Assembly: GCA_002686085.1 (NCBI GenBank)
Contig: NZAC01000030.1
Location: 1-49,029, forward strand
Length of the DNA stretch: 49,029 nt
Source of the DNA: Roseibacillus sp.
GTDB taxonomy: Bacteria; Verrucomicrobiota; Verrucomicrobiia; Verrucomicrobiales; Akkermansiaceae
Direction of reading: 5' to 3'
Below the pieces are notes generated by a model. The model searched no databases, had not been told where the DNA came from, and saw only the letters and a list, made by a program, of their open reading frames with translations. This document shows, piece after piece, positions 37,576 to 45,360 of the stretch (the first letter of the stretch is position 1; every line of letters starts with the position of its first letter). The position numbers and the translations under genes are program-made.

Positions 37576-38766
37576 TTACCCATCGAGGCTGACCATGGGG
37601 TCAACCTCTTGATCGTAGTCGACACCCGACAGCCCAAATCCAAAGAGCTTCAGGAAATCTTCCTGATATCCTGCGAAATCGGTAATCTCTCTCAGGTTTT
37701 CCGAAGTTACCTGAGGCCATATCTCATTGACCTCCTGCTGGACCTCAGGCTCCATCTCGAGATCATCAATCCGAATGAGCCCCTTGTCATCCAGCTTCGG
37801 CACCTCGTTATTGTATAAGTAAGTGGCGAAGAGTCGTTGGATCTGCTCAATAGTCCCCTCGTGGGTCCCCTTCTCCTTCATGATCCGATACAGAATGGAA
37901 ATATAGAGCGGCACGACGGGGATTGCCGAACTGGCCTGAGTCACTAACGCCTTGTTGACTGAAATGAATGCGTTGCCTCCGGCATTAGCCTTAAGAAGTT
38001 CGCTGATCCGCTGCCCGGCTGCCCTGAGGTCAACCTTGGCCCGTCCAATCGTTCCGTTGGTGTAAATTGGCCAAGTCACCTCCGGCCCGATGTAGTCGTA
38101 GGCCACCGAGGTCGCATTAGGCGCCAGCAGACCTGCACCATTCAAAGCTTCCATCCAAAGTTCCCAGTCCTCTCCTCCCATGACGGTGACAGTGTCCTGA
38201 ATCTCCCGTTCTGTGGCAGGCTCAATCTTTACCTCGCTAACTTCAGACCGGTCAGTGTCCAGCGTCCGGGCAGAGTAGTGCTCTCCGATGGGCTTGAGAA
38301 CCGACTTATGAACTTCCCCGGTGCGAGGGTGCTGCCTTCTGGGAGAGGCCAGACTATAAACCACGAGATCAATCTGCCCGAGGTCCTCCTTGATGGCTTC
38401 CACCACCGTCGCCTTCATCTCGTCCGAAAACGCATCTCCATTAAAGCTTCTGGCGTAGAGACTCTCAGCCGATGCCGCTCGGTGAAAGGCCGCGGAGTTA
38501 TACCATCCGGCTGTTGCGCATTTTCCTTCTTTAGGGGGGCGTTCATAAAACACTCCCATGGTCCTGGCACCGCTCCCGAAAGCCGCCGTAATTCTCGAGG
38601 CTAGCCCGTAGCCCGTCGAGGCACCAACAACGAGAACATTCCGCGGGCCATTCTCGATCGCCCCCTTGCTCCTGACATGGTCAATTTGTTCCTGGACATG
38701 CGCCGCGCATCCGGTCGGATGAGCCGTGAGACAAATAAACCCTCGAACCCTCGGCTTGATGATCAT
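37576..38766 (-). CDS. fabV: Trans-2-enoyl-[ACP/CoA] reductase FabV
   Basis: Start at ATG 38766 (MIIKPRVRGFICLTAHP), the canonical FabV beginning; the frame is open to 38883. 396 residues, the normal family length. FabV is an NADH-dependent, triclosan-insensitive enoyl reductase that completes the fatty-acid elongation cycle. Visible: VLVVGASTGYGLASR cofactor loop, YSLASPRR, and the catalytic Y-x8-K (YTNGTIGRAK). It converges on gnd (19-base gap) and is divergent from the SDR-like gene with 134 bases between starts. Confidence 0.96.
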   Translation of the reverse strand: MIIKPRVRGFICLTAHPTGCAAHVQEQIDHVRSKGAIENGPRNVLVVGASTGYGLASRITAAFGSGARTMGVFYERPPKEGKCATAGWYNSAAFHRAASAESLYARSFNGDAFSDEMKATVVEAIKEDLGQIDLVVYSLASPRRQHPRTGEVHKSVLKPIGEHYSARTLDTDRSEVSEVKIEPATEREIQDTVTVMGGEDWELWMEALNGAGLLAPNATSVAYDYIGPEVTWPIYTNGTIGRAKVDLRAAGQRISELLKANAGGNAFISVNKALVTQASSAIPVVPLYISILYRIMKEKGTHEGTIEQIQRLFATYLYNNEVPKLDDKGLIRIDDLEMEPEVQQEVNEIWPQVTSENLREITDFAGYQEDFLKLFGFGLSGVDYDQEVDPMVSLDG

Positions 38767-38900
38767 GGGCCGTACTCTCCCGACCCTCGTGAGGTCGGTC
38801 GAGCAAAACCTGTTACCGTTGGCAACTTTTAGTGATTCCCAACCCCGGACTGCCTGATCGAGGGCTGGACACGAACACCGCAAGCTTTCATATCCCCATC

Positions 38901-39605
38901 ATGAATCTCACCGGTATGCGGGCAGTTGTCTTTGGAGGAACCTCAGGGATCGGCCTTGCCGTCGTGGATCAACTGGCTGCAGAGGGCGTGGATGTCCTTG
39001 CCGCGAGCCGCACGGCCACGGACAGGAACAAGCCTGAAGAACAAGCATCTCGGCACTCGGTCGACGTCCTCGACCGGGAAGACCTGAGCAAATTCTACGA
39101 GGACCATGGACCGTTTGACATAATGGTGAACACAGCCGTTCCTTCCAGCCGGGCTCAAGGTCCGTTCGCGGAGATGACACTCGACGGCTTCCAAGCAACT
39201 TTCGACAAGCTTTGGGGCTACGTGAACAGCGTCCGCCTTGGGCTGACGAGCCTCAACACCAACGCTTCAATCGTTCTGGTGAGTGGATTTCCCGCTAAGA
39301 AATGTCTCCCAGGGGCCTCTGCAATCTCAACAGTCGGCAATGCGATAGAGGGATTTGTCCGGGCCATTGCCCCTGAAATTTCACCCCGGAGAATCAACGC
39401 CGTCTCCCCGGGCATCATCGACACCCCGCTCTTCCCACAGGAGGGGGTAGCGCGAGAAGAATTTCTCCAGCAAACCACGGAAGCTCATCCCGTTCCCCGC
39501 CCTGGAACATCTGCCGAAGTTGCGCAGGCCGTTCTTTTTCTCCTCAAAAACGACTTTACCACGGGAACCGTAGTAGACGTTGACGGCGGCGCGACTCTTC
39601 CATGA
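38901..39605 (+). CDS. SDR-fold protein lacking the catalytic Ser-Tyr-Lys triad
   Basis: 234 residues from ATG 38901 (MNLTGMRAVVFGGTSGIGLAV); the frame is open to 38832 but the extension does not match the family. The Rossmann cofactor motif GGTSGIG and a C-terminal GTVVDVDGG, typical of short-chain dehydrogenases, are intact. In the active-site region, LVSGFPAKKCLPGASAISTVGNAIEG aligns with the usual S-x12-Y-x3-K as Gly129, Ile142 and Gly146, so all three catalytic residues are missing. It may bind NAD(P) without classical catalysis. Divergent from fabV and convergent with the kinase gene. Confidence 0.85.
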   Translation: MNLTGMRAVVFGGTSGIGLAVVDQLAAEGVDVLAASRTATDRNKPEEQASRHSVDVLDREDLSKFYEDHGPFDIMVNTAVPSSRAQGPFAEMTLDGFQATFDKLWGYVNSVRLGLTSLNTNASIVLVSGFPAKKCLPGASAISTVGNAIEGFVRAIAPEISPRRINAVSPGIIDTPLFPQEGVAREEFLQQTTEAHPVPRPGTSAEVAQAVLFLLKNDFTTGTVVDVDGGATLP

Positions 39606-39635
39606 TCAGACAAGCAAGAATCTGAGCGGAACCGT

Positions 39636-40712
39636 CTAACGCTGCACCCGAGCGTTGCCTTCCCATATACTCCACACCTGCTCTTCATCAGCAGGCTGCC
39701 CGTAGTCTGTAAGCTGGGTAGCGGCAAGCGCACCCGTGGCCCACCCAAACTGAGCGCATTTTGCTCCATCCCATCCTTTAAGGATTCCATAAAGCAACCC
39801 TCCAACAAATCCATCTCCTCCCCCAATTCTGTCGAGGACCCCGATCTCCCGTGGCTCGATTACATGCCAGTCACCTCCATCGGCCACGATGCCTCCCCAC
39901 TCGTGCAGGTTCACACTAACAACCTCACGAAGTGTGGTGGCGTAGATTGAGGCATTGGGAAACTGCTGTTTTACCCGGTCGATCATTTCCTTGAAACTGT
40001 CGATCTTGCCCCCGATATCCTCTCCCCCTGCTTCCGGGCCTTCGACACCCAGGCAAAGTTGAAAGTCCTCCTCATTCCCCACAAGAATATCCGCAAGGCT
40101 TCCGATCTCCTTGAAGGCCTCGCTCAACTCCTGCTCCCTCCCTTTCCAGAAAGTCGCACGGTGATTGAGATCGAATGAGATCTTGGTGCCGTATTTCTTA
40201 GCAAGACGGGCGACGTCGAGACAGAACTGTGTCGAATCCGGTGACAGAGCGGCTATCAATCCCGACATGTGAACGATCTGGGCGCCCTCCTCACCGAAAA
40301 TGCGCTCAAGATCGAAGTCATCCGCCTTCAGGTCTCGCCCTACTTCTCCCGCTCTGTCATTCCACACCCGTGGACCTCTTGATCCCGTTCCGCTGTCTGC
40401 CATGTTGATCTGGTGCCGGTATCCCCAGGGGCCACCCTGCTCCATATCGGGACCTTCATAGTCCATATGCCGGCCTGCGAGGTTATCCTTGATGAAACGT
40501 GAAACCGGGCTGCCCTTGACGAAGGAGGTGAGAATCTTAACCGGGAGGCCAAGGTAGGAAGACACGCTACCCACGTTGGATTCTGCACTACTGGCAGTGA
40601 GAACAAAGTTGTCAGAGCAATGAAACGGCTGGCCGTTCAGTGGAGTGAGGCGTGTTCCCATCGAAGTAGGGATAACCATCGCATATTTGCAGTCGGGCTT
40701 GAGATCAATCAT
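39636..40712 (-). CDS. PfkB-family sugar kinase, 2-keto-3-deoxygluconate kinase-like
   Basis: Start at ATG 40712 (MIDLKPDCKYAMVIPTSMG); an upstream ATG at 40793 would add 27 residues outside the family alignment. 358 residues. PfkB features: an N-terminal SSAESNVGSVSSYLGLPVK segment, WNDRAGEV (the YDRAGSA-like region), FDLNHRATFW, ILVGNEEDF, and the anion-hole/catalytic motif DRIGGGDGFVGGLLYG. The GGGD form of this motif is characteristic of KDG kinases. It would phosphorylate 2-keto-3-deoxygluconate in sugar-acid catabolism, in line with the enolase-superfamily and transporter genes upstream; another keto-sugar acid is possible. Confidence 0.85.
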   Translation of the reverse strand: MIDLKPDCKYAMVIPTSMGTRLTPLNGQPFHCSDNFVLTASSAESNVGSVSSYLGLPVKILTSFVKGSPVSRFIKDNLAGRHMDYEGPDMEQGGPWGYRHQINMADSGTGSRGPRVWNDRAGEVGRDLKADDFDLERIFGEEGAQIVHMSGLIAALSPDSTQFCLDVARLAKKYGTKISFDLNHRATFWKGREQELSEAFKEIGSLADILVGNEEDFQLCLGVEGPEAGGEDIGGKIDSFKEMIDRVKQQFPNASIYATTLREVVSVNLHEWGGIVADGGDWHVIEPREIGVLDRIGGGDGFVGGLLYGILKGWDGAKCAQFGWATGALAATQLTDYGQPADEEQVWSIWEGNARVQR

Positions 40713-41162
40713 GGTGTGGCCGGAAAAGGGGTTCTTGGATGCTGAGAGTGTGGGTCGGCAGGTAGCAGGATCTCCAATGAGGAGCAAGTCCAACGGGAAT
40801 TGAGTCGCTCATCAGCAGCGCGCAGCCCCCTCCCGTGGCCGCCATAGGCTCGCATCGCTTTTCTACCGAGGGCACTGTTAGATCGCTCACTTCAGTTATC
40901 TTGATTACTTGAGGGATGAGTTTTCATCTTACCCTAACAAGTTAAAACCGCTCCGGGTTGCGCAAAACAACTGCTTCGGGACATCACCTTATCGTGCGCC
41001 GCACTTCCGGGCAATTCAGGCTTGTTGGAGCGGACGTCTTTGGTTGTAGATCTTCCCCGCAAAGAATTTATCGCCTTCTTCTCCATTCGGGAAATTTGGG
41101 CGTTAAATGAGGCTCCCTAAGGGGGTTTCCTTACCACAACAAAGCTCACCAGACGGTATACC
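40713..41162. other. 450-base divergent intergenic region between the kinase gene and moxR
   Basis: No reading frame, tRNA or repeat array is convincing here. The region should hold the promoters for the kinase gene (minus) and the moxR operon (plus). The palindrome GGTATACC (41155-41162) abuts the moxR ATG and leaves no room for a canonical Shine-Dalgarno site at the usual spacing. A locally AT-rich part near 40900-40945 is the likeliest promoter area for the kinase gene. Nothing more can be supported. Confidence 0.4.
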
Positions 41163-42311
41163 ATGGCTAAAAAAGCAACCAAGAAGACCACCAAGAAAAA
41201 GACGGCCTCGCGCACCAGCAAGGTAGGAGCAGCAAAAGAGTTAGCTGCCACTGCCAAGAAATCGATCCTCCAGCCTGATGAAGCTGGTGAGATTGATGAT
41301 GTTGCTGCTGTCAAAAAACTGCACGATGCCCGCGACGCAATCGTCAGCGAGCTCCGCAAGAATATTGTCGGAATGGATCAGGTCATCGACGAGGTTCTAA
41401 TCGCTATTTTCTCCCGCGGCCATGGTTTGCTCGAGGGAGTTCCTGGTCTCGCTAAGACCCTCTTGGTCAGTTCGATCGCCAAGACTCTTTCCTTATCGTT
41501 CAAGCGAATCCAGTTCACCCCGGACCTCATGCCCTCGGACATCACCGGCAGTGAGCTTCTGCAGGACGATCCCGAGACCCGCGAACGTAAGTTCATGTTC
41601 ACTAAAGGACCGATCTTTTCAAACCTTGTGCTGGCAGATGAAATCAACCGGACTCCTCCCAAGACTCAGGCAGCACTCCTTGAGGCCATGCAGGAAAAAA
41701 TCGTGTCGGCTGGAGGTGACGATTACGCCTTGGACGCCCCCTTCTTCGTTCTTGCAACGCAAAACCCTCTTGAGCAGGAGGGAACCTACACTCTTCCGGA
41801 AGCCCAACTGGATCGCTTCATGTTCAAGATCCACGTCGGCTATCCATCACAGCAGGAGGAGATTGACATCATGCGCAACGTGACTTCTGGCAGTGGCGGC
41901 AGCCCTCAGGAGGTGCTCAGCAAAGCGGATATTCTCCTGCTTCAGGATCTTGTTGGCCGGGTTCCCGTGGCTCCCCATATCTTCCAGTATGTCGCGGCCC
42001 TTGTTCGTGCTACCCGTCCTTCTGAGGAAAACGCCCCCGGCTTCATCAAGGATTTCGTTTCTTGGGGATGCGGCCCACGCGCCGGCCTGAACCTGATCAC
42101 CGGCGCCAAGGCCCGGGCTATCCTCCGCGGGCGCTTCGGCGCTTCTCTGGAAGACGTCCAAGCCCTAGCCGCACCCGTCCTGCGCCATCGCATGGGGCTC
42201 AACTTCGCAGCTCAGGCAGAAGGAGTAGACGCTGATCACGTGGTCGGCCGCCTCCTCGAGGAAATCCCGAGCGATAAGGAACTCTACGAAAAAGAAGAGG
42301 CATCGGCCTGA
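41163..42311 (+). CDS. MoxR-family AAA+ ATPase with Lys-rich N-terminal tail
   Basis: 382 residues. The first about 35 residues are a basic K/T/A-rich tail (MAKKATKKTTKKKTASRTSK) not seen in typical MoxR. The AAA+ core follows: Walker A G92-V-P-G-L-A-K-T99, Walker B LVLADEINR (D159-E160), sensor 1 ATQNPLEQEGTY and a C-terminal helical lid. MoxR ATPases use ATP to remodel or mature partner proteins, generally with VWA proteins encoded next to them. It heads the probable operon moxR, DUF58, EF-hand protein, BatA/VWA, VWA. Confidence 0.95.
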   Translation: MAKKATKKTTKKKTASRTSKVGAAKELAATAKKSILQPDEAGEIDDVAAVKKLHDARDAIVSELRKNIVGMDQVIDEVLIAIFSRGHGLLEGVPGLAKTLLVSSIAKTLSLSFKRIQFTPDLMPSDITGSELLQDDPETRERKFMFTKGPIFSNLVLADEINRTPPKTQAALLEAMQEKIVSAGGDDYALDAPFFVLATQNPLEQEGTYTLPEAQLDRFMFKIHVGYPSQQEEIDIMRNVTSGSGGSPQEVLSKADILLLQDLVGRVPVAPHIFQYVAALVRATRPSEENAPGFIKDFVSWGCGPRAGLNLITGAKARAILRGRFGASLEDVQALAAPVLRHRMGLNFAAQAEGVDADHVVGRLLEEIPSDKELYEKEEASA

Positions 42312-42344
42312 TCTGATCAGCCGCCCAAGCCTACTCTTATCTTG

Positions 42345-42371
42345 CTTCCCCTGCGCTCCATGCAGGGGAAG
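42345..42371 (+). terminator. Hairpin between moxR and the DUF58 gene
   Basis: CTTCCCCTGC-GCTCCAT-GCAGGGGAAG: 10-bp perfect arms, 7-base loop, no T-tract. It starts 34 bases after the moxR stop, in a 182-base gap that is unusually long for this operon. It may partly terminate or stabilise the moxR transcript. Confidence 0.55.
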
Positions 42372-42493
42372 AGGATGACCCCAGCCGGCCAACGGCCATA
42401 TGCTTACCCGCGGCTGACAGCCCTCTTTCATTTCGATCTGACACACCCAACTACAAAGAAAGGGCGGCCGTGACGCCTCCCTAGCCATTCAAG

Positions 42494-43447
42494 ATGCCTG
42501 AAGCGACCACCTCATCTAGAGAGCCTTCCCCGGAAGAATCCAGCAAACCACGCGGCCCTAAGTACCTCGACCCAGAGACCCTCTCCAAACTTGGATCGCT
42601 GGATATCGTGGCACGCAAGGTCGTAGAGGGCCTGCGAATTGGCCAGCACAAGAGCCCCAGCCGGGGTATCAGCTCGGAGTTCACCGCTTACCGGCAGTAC
42701 GCTCAGGGTGACGAGACGCGCAACATCGACTGGAAAGCCTACGCCCGATGTGACCGATACTACATCAAGCTCTTCGATGCCGAGACCAACTTCGTCTCGA
42801 ACATGCTCCTCGATGCGAGCCAGTCGATGACCTATCAGTCCGGCAAGATTTCCAAGCTTGAATACGCCAAGTATCTGGCGGCCAGCCTGTCCTATCTCAC
42901 CATCGACCAGGGAGACTCTGCTGGAGTGGGGATCTTCGATGGGGAGCTGCAGAACTACATTGCTCCCAAGAGCCACATGGGAGTTCTCCACGATATTTCC
43001 TCTGAACTGGAGAAGGTCACCCCGGCGCCTCGAACGAATGTGGGAGCTGTTCTTCATGACTTCGCACATCGAATGACTCGCCGGGGATTTGTCATGCTTT
43101 TCTCCGATCTTTTCGACAACACCGAGGAGTTCATCGACGGGCTGAATCACCTTCGCTACGGGGGCCACAACGTAATTCTCTGGCACATTATGGACCCCTA
43201 CGAGATCGAGTTTCCCCTGAATGGAATGTGGAAGTTCATGGGGCTCGAGGGCGAGGGCGAAGTCATCACCCAGCCGGGCCGCGTCCGTGCTAACTATCTG
43301 GAAGAGCTCGAGAAATTTGTCACCGGGATCAAGCGGGCATGCAACAAGTCCGGGGTGGAGCACGTGTTGGTGAATACGAAGGTTCCTATTGAACAAACTA
43401 TCAGCAACTACCTCCTCCAGCGTTCTGCGCTGGCCAAGGCAAAATAA
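42494..43447 (+). CDS. DUF58 protein, MoxR partner
   Basis: 317 residues, no signal peptide. The defining DUF58 segment is clear at about 57-80 (FTAYRQYAQGDETRNIDWK), followed by a VWA-like strand LLDASQSM and VMLFSDLFD. DUF58 proteins accompany MoxR ATPases and BatA-like VWA proteins; the fold is von Willebrand factor A-like and the cellular location is at or near the inner membrane face. Canonical DUF58 proteins often carry N-terminal membrane helices, but here the N-terminus is hydrophilic, so this is the short soluble form. Precedes the EF-hand protein by about 25 bases. Confidence 0.93.
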   Translation: MPEATTSSREPSPEESSKPRGPKYLDPETLSKLGSLDIVARKVVEGLRIGQHKSPSRGISSEFTAYRQYAQGDETRNIDWKAYARCDRYYIKLFDAETNFVSNMLLDASQSMTYQSGKISKLEYAKYLAASLSYLTIDQGDSAGVGIFDGELQNYIAPKSHMGVLHDISSELEKVTPAPRTNVGAVLHDFAHRMTRRGFVMLFSDLFDNTEEFIDGLNHLRYGGHNVILWHIMDPYEIEFPLNGMWKFMGLEGEGEVITQPGRVRANYLEELEKFVTGIKRACNKSGVEHVLVNTKVPIEQTISNYLLQRSALAKAK

Positions 43448-43471
43448 TCAGATCCTGAAAAAACAGTGATC

Positions 43472-45349
43472 ATGCCATCCCTCTTTTCGAGCACGACCCG
43501 CACCCTCGCCTTTTGCACGGTGGTGGCGCTTTCGGGTCTGGCCATGGGAAAAGAGGAATCCATCACCTCAGCGAATCATCCTGCTCTACAGCGCGCCCTG
43601 ACCGAGAGCCCTGATGCCGACAAGAATGCAGACGGACAACTCTCTCTCGAGGAATACTCAGCTCTCCTCGGTCCGCAGCGACCTAACGATCCCGAAAACC
43701 CCAAGGCTCCTCTGCTCCCAGTGCGTCCTGATGGCAATCTCGTGATTCACGATTTTGAGGAGAATAACCTCGGGCAGAATTCCGGCTGGAGCCCCGTGCA
43801 TGCAACACCCCTGAAGGACAACCCTCTAGGTGCTCTCGGAGGGAACTGGCAAAGGGAGGGAGATGCATTCAACCGGGACTTACAATCAGGCACCAAGATG
43901 ATGCGGCGCAGGGTCGGGCCATTTGAAGGAAAGCTCTTCCTGACTACGATCAGCAATAGCCAACGCTCAGTAGGAAGTCTTCGCTCTCCTGTGTTTCTCC
44001 TTGAGCAGGATTATGTCCTGATCCGCATGAGCGGCGGCGGACATCCGGGCCAGATCTGCGTCAACCTGCATACCGCTGCCGGAGTTGTCCGAAGCGCAAC
44101 AGGCAGCAATGACGACTACTTTGAGAACGTAGCCATGGACGTCCGGGAATTCCGTGGACAATTCGCGCGAATCGAACTTCGTGATCAGCACCGCGGCCTC
44201 TGGGGCCATCTCAACGTTGACGAGATTCTAATGACCTCCCAGCCGGCGGATTCCCGGGTCATCAGCAGCCGACCGGCCCCACCGGCCCCCACCGGTGGCC
44301 TCGTGATCTCCAGCAGTGGTCAGCATCAGGGAGTCCTCACTCTTGAAAATGGGCAACTCTCCTGCGGAGGCAAGCCCGTCGACTCCGAAATCTTTCTTAC
44401 GGTCAATTCCCTGCCCGAGAGCATCTCAAGGCTCCCGGGGGCGATCCGACTGCTCAATGGAGAAGTCTGGAACGCCGAGGTGAAAACAGTCGAAGGAGCA
44501 GGCAGAAAGAAGCTTCTCAATATCCGGAGCCAGATCTTCGGCGAACAGAAAGTTCCGCTCTCTTCACTCGCGAGCATGGAGTTTGTTGCTGGCGAGCCGG
44601 GAGACAGCAGAGAACCAGGAACCTTCTACCGCAAGGACGGCGAACCGCTTCCTGGCAGTCTAATCTGGGTGCGCGCGAAGGATATCGCGATCCGCTCGCC
44701 CCTCGGCGTAATTCCCGTGCCTCGTGCCTCCGCCCTCCGATTTGTCCTCGCGAAGCCCACCCCACCCGAAAAGCGGATAGGGGACGAAATCGGACTTTCC
44801 GATGGTAGCATCCTTTTCGGCACTACAGCCTTCGAGGGCAATCAGCTCATTATCCAGCATGAAACTCTGGGAGAGATCAGGATCGCTTGGAGCAGCGTTC
44901 ATTATCTTCGCCGCAATATTCCCAATCTGATCTGGGTCGATGAGGTTCCAAGAACCGTCATGGAGGCCATTGGCCCAGCCCTGCCTCCGCCGGCTCCCCA
45001 GCTCAACAGCACTGTCAGCGAAAGCCATGCGCGCTCCCTGCGCATCATGCCTCATACTGTTCTCCGGCTATCTCTCCCTCCAACCCAGGGACCGGCAATC
45101 TTTCGAGGACAGCTTCATCCTGTCCCTGGCAATCAAGCTCGGCTGGAAGTCACCCTCCTCCAAGGAGACTCCCCCATCTGGTCTCGCAAGATTCAGAGTC
45201 GCTTCGAACCCATTCCCCTCTCCCTCGACCTCCCCCGGAGCGAGGAACTTACCATCAAGGTCACATTTGACGGACCCTTGGCCTTCCCCTGCGGGGTAGA
45301 CCTCCGGGATGCACACGTGATTCGCAGCAACAATCTCAACCCCGAATAA
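43472..45349 (+). CDS. Secreted EF-hand-containing protein of unknown function in the MoxR operon
   Basis: Start at ATG 43472 (MPSLFSSTTRTLAFCTVVALSGLAMG), a signal peptide; GTG 43466 is an alternative. 625 residues. One clean EF-hand loop at 50-61 (DKNADGQLSLEE) follows the signal. A beta-rich segment about 85-260 resembles a carbohydrate-binding or jelly-roll domain (LVIHDFEENNLGQNSGW ... HLNVDEILM). A middle part about 285-490 contains repeated short beta units with ALRFV, LSDGSILFG and SSVHYLRRN. A C-terminal beta region about 520-625 has the NPCBM-like feel of PVC proteins (LRIMPHTVLRLSL ... CGVDLRDAHVI). I do not recognise a full-length family. Its position, 12 bases before the BatA-like gene, argues for a common function. 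Confidence 0.85.
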   Translation: MPSLFSSTTRTLAFCTVVALSGLAMGKEESITSANHPALQRALTESPDADKNADGQLSLEEYSALLGPQRPNDPENPKAPLLPVRPDGNLVIHDFEENNLGQNSGWSPVHATPLKDNPLGALGGNWQREGDAFNRDLQSGTKMMRRRVGPFEGKLFLTTISNSQRSVGSLRSPVFLLEQDYVLIRMSGGGHPGQICVNLHTAAGVVRSATGSNDDYFENVAMDVREFRGQFARIELRDQHRGLWGHLNVDEILMTSQPADSRVISSRPAPPAPTGGLVISSSGQHQGVLTLENGQLSCGGKPVDSEIFLTVNSLPESISRLPGAIRLLNGEVWNAEVKTVEGAGRKKLLNIRSQIFGEQKVPLSSLASMEFVAGEPGDSREPGTFYRKDGEPLPGSLIWVRAKDIAIRSPLGVIPVPRASALRFVLAKPTPPEKRIGDEIGLSDGSILFGTTAFEGNQLIIQHETLGEIRIAWSSVHYLRRNIPNLIWVDEVPRTVMEAIGPALPPPAPQLNSTVSESHARSLRIMPHTVLRLSLPPTQGPAIFRGQLHPVPGNQARLEVTLLQGDSPIWSRKIQSRFEPIPLSLDLPRSEELTIKVTFDGPLAFPCGVDLRDAHVIRSNNLNPE

Positions 45350-45360
45350 GGAAACACCTC

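Noticed and set aside
42512..43396. Minus-strand open frame of 294 codons
   Set aside because: Almost fully antisense to the DUF58 gene, which has the family signature.
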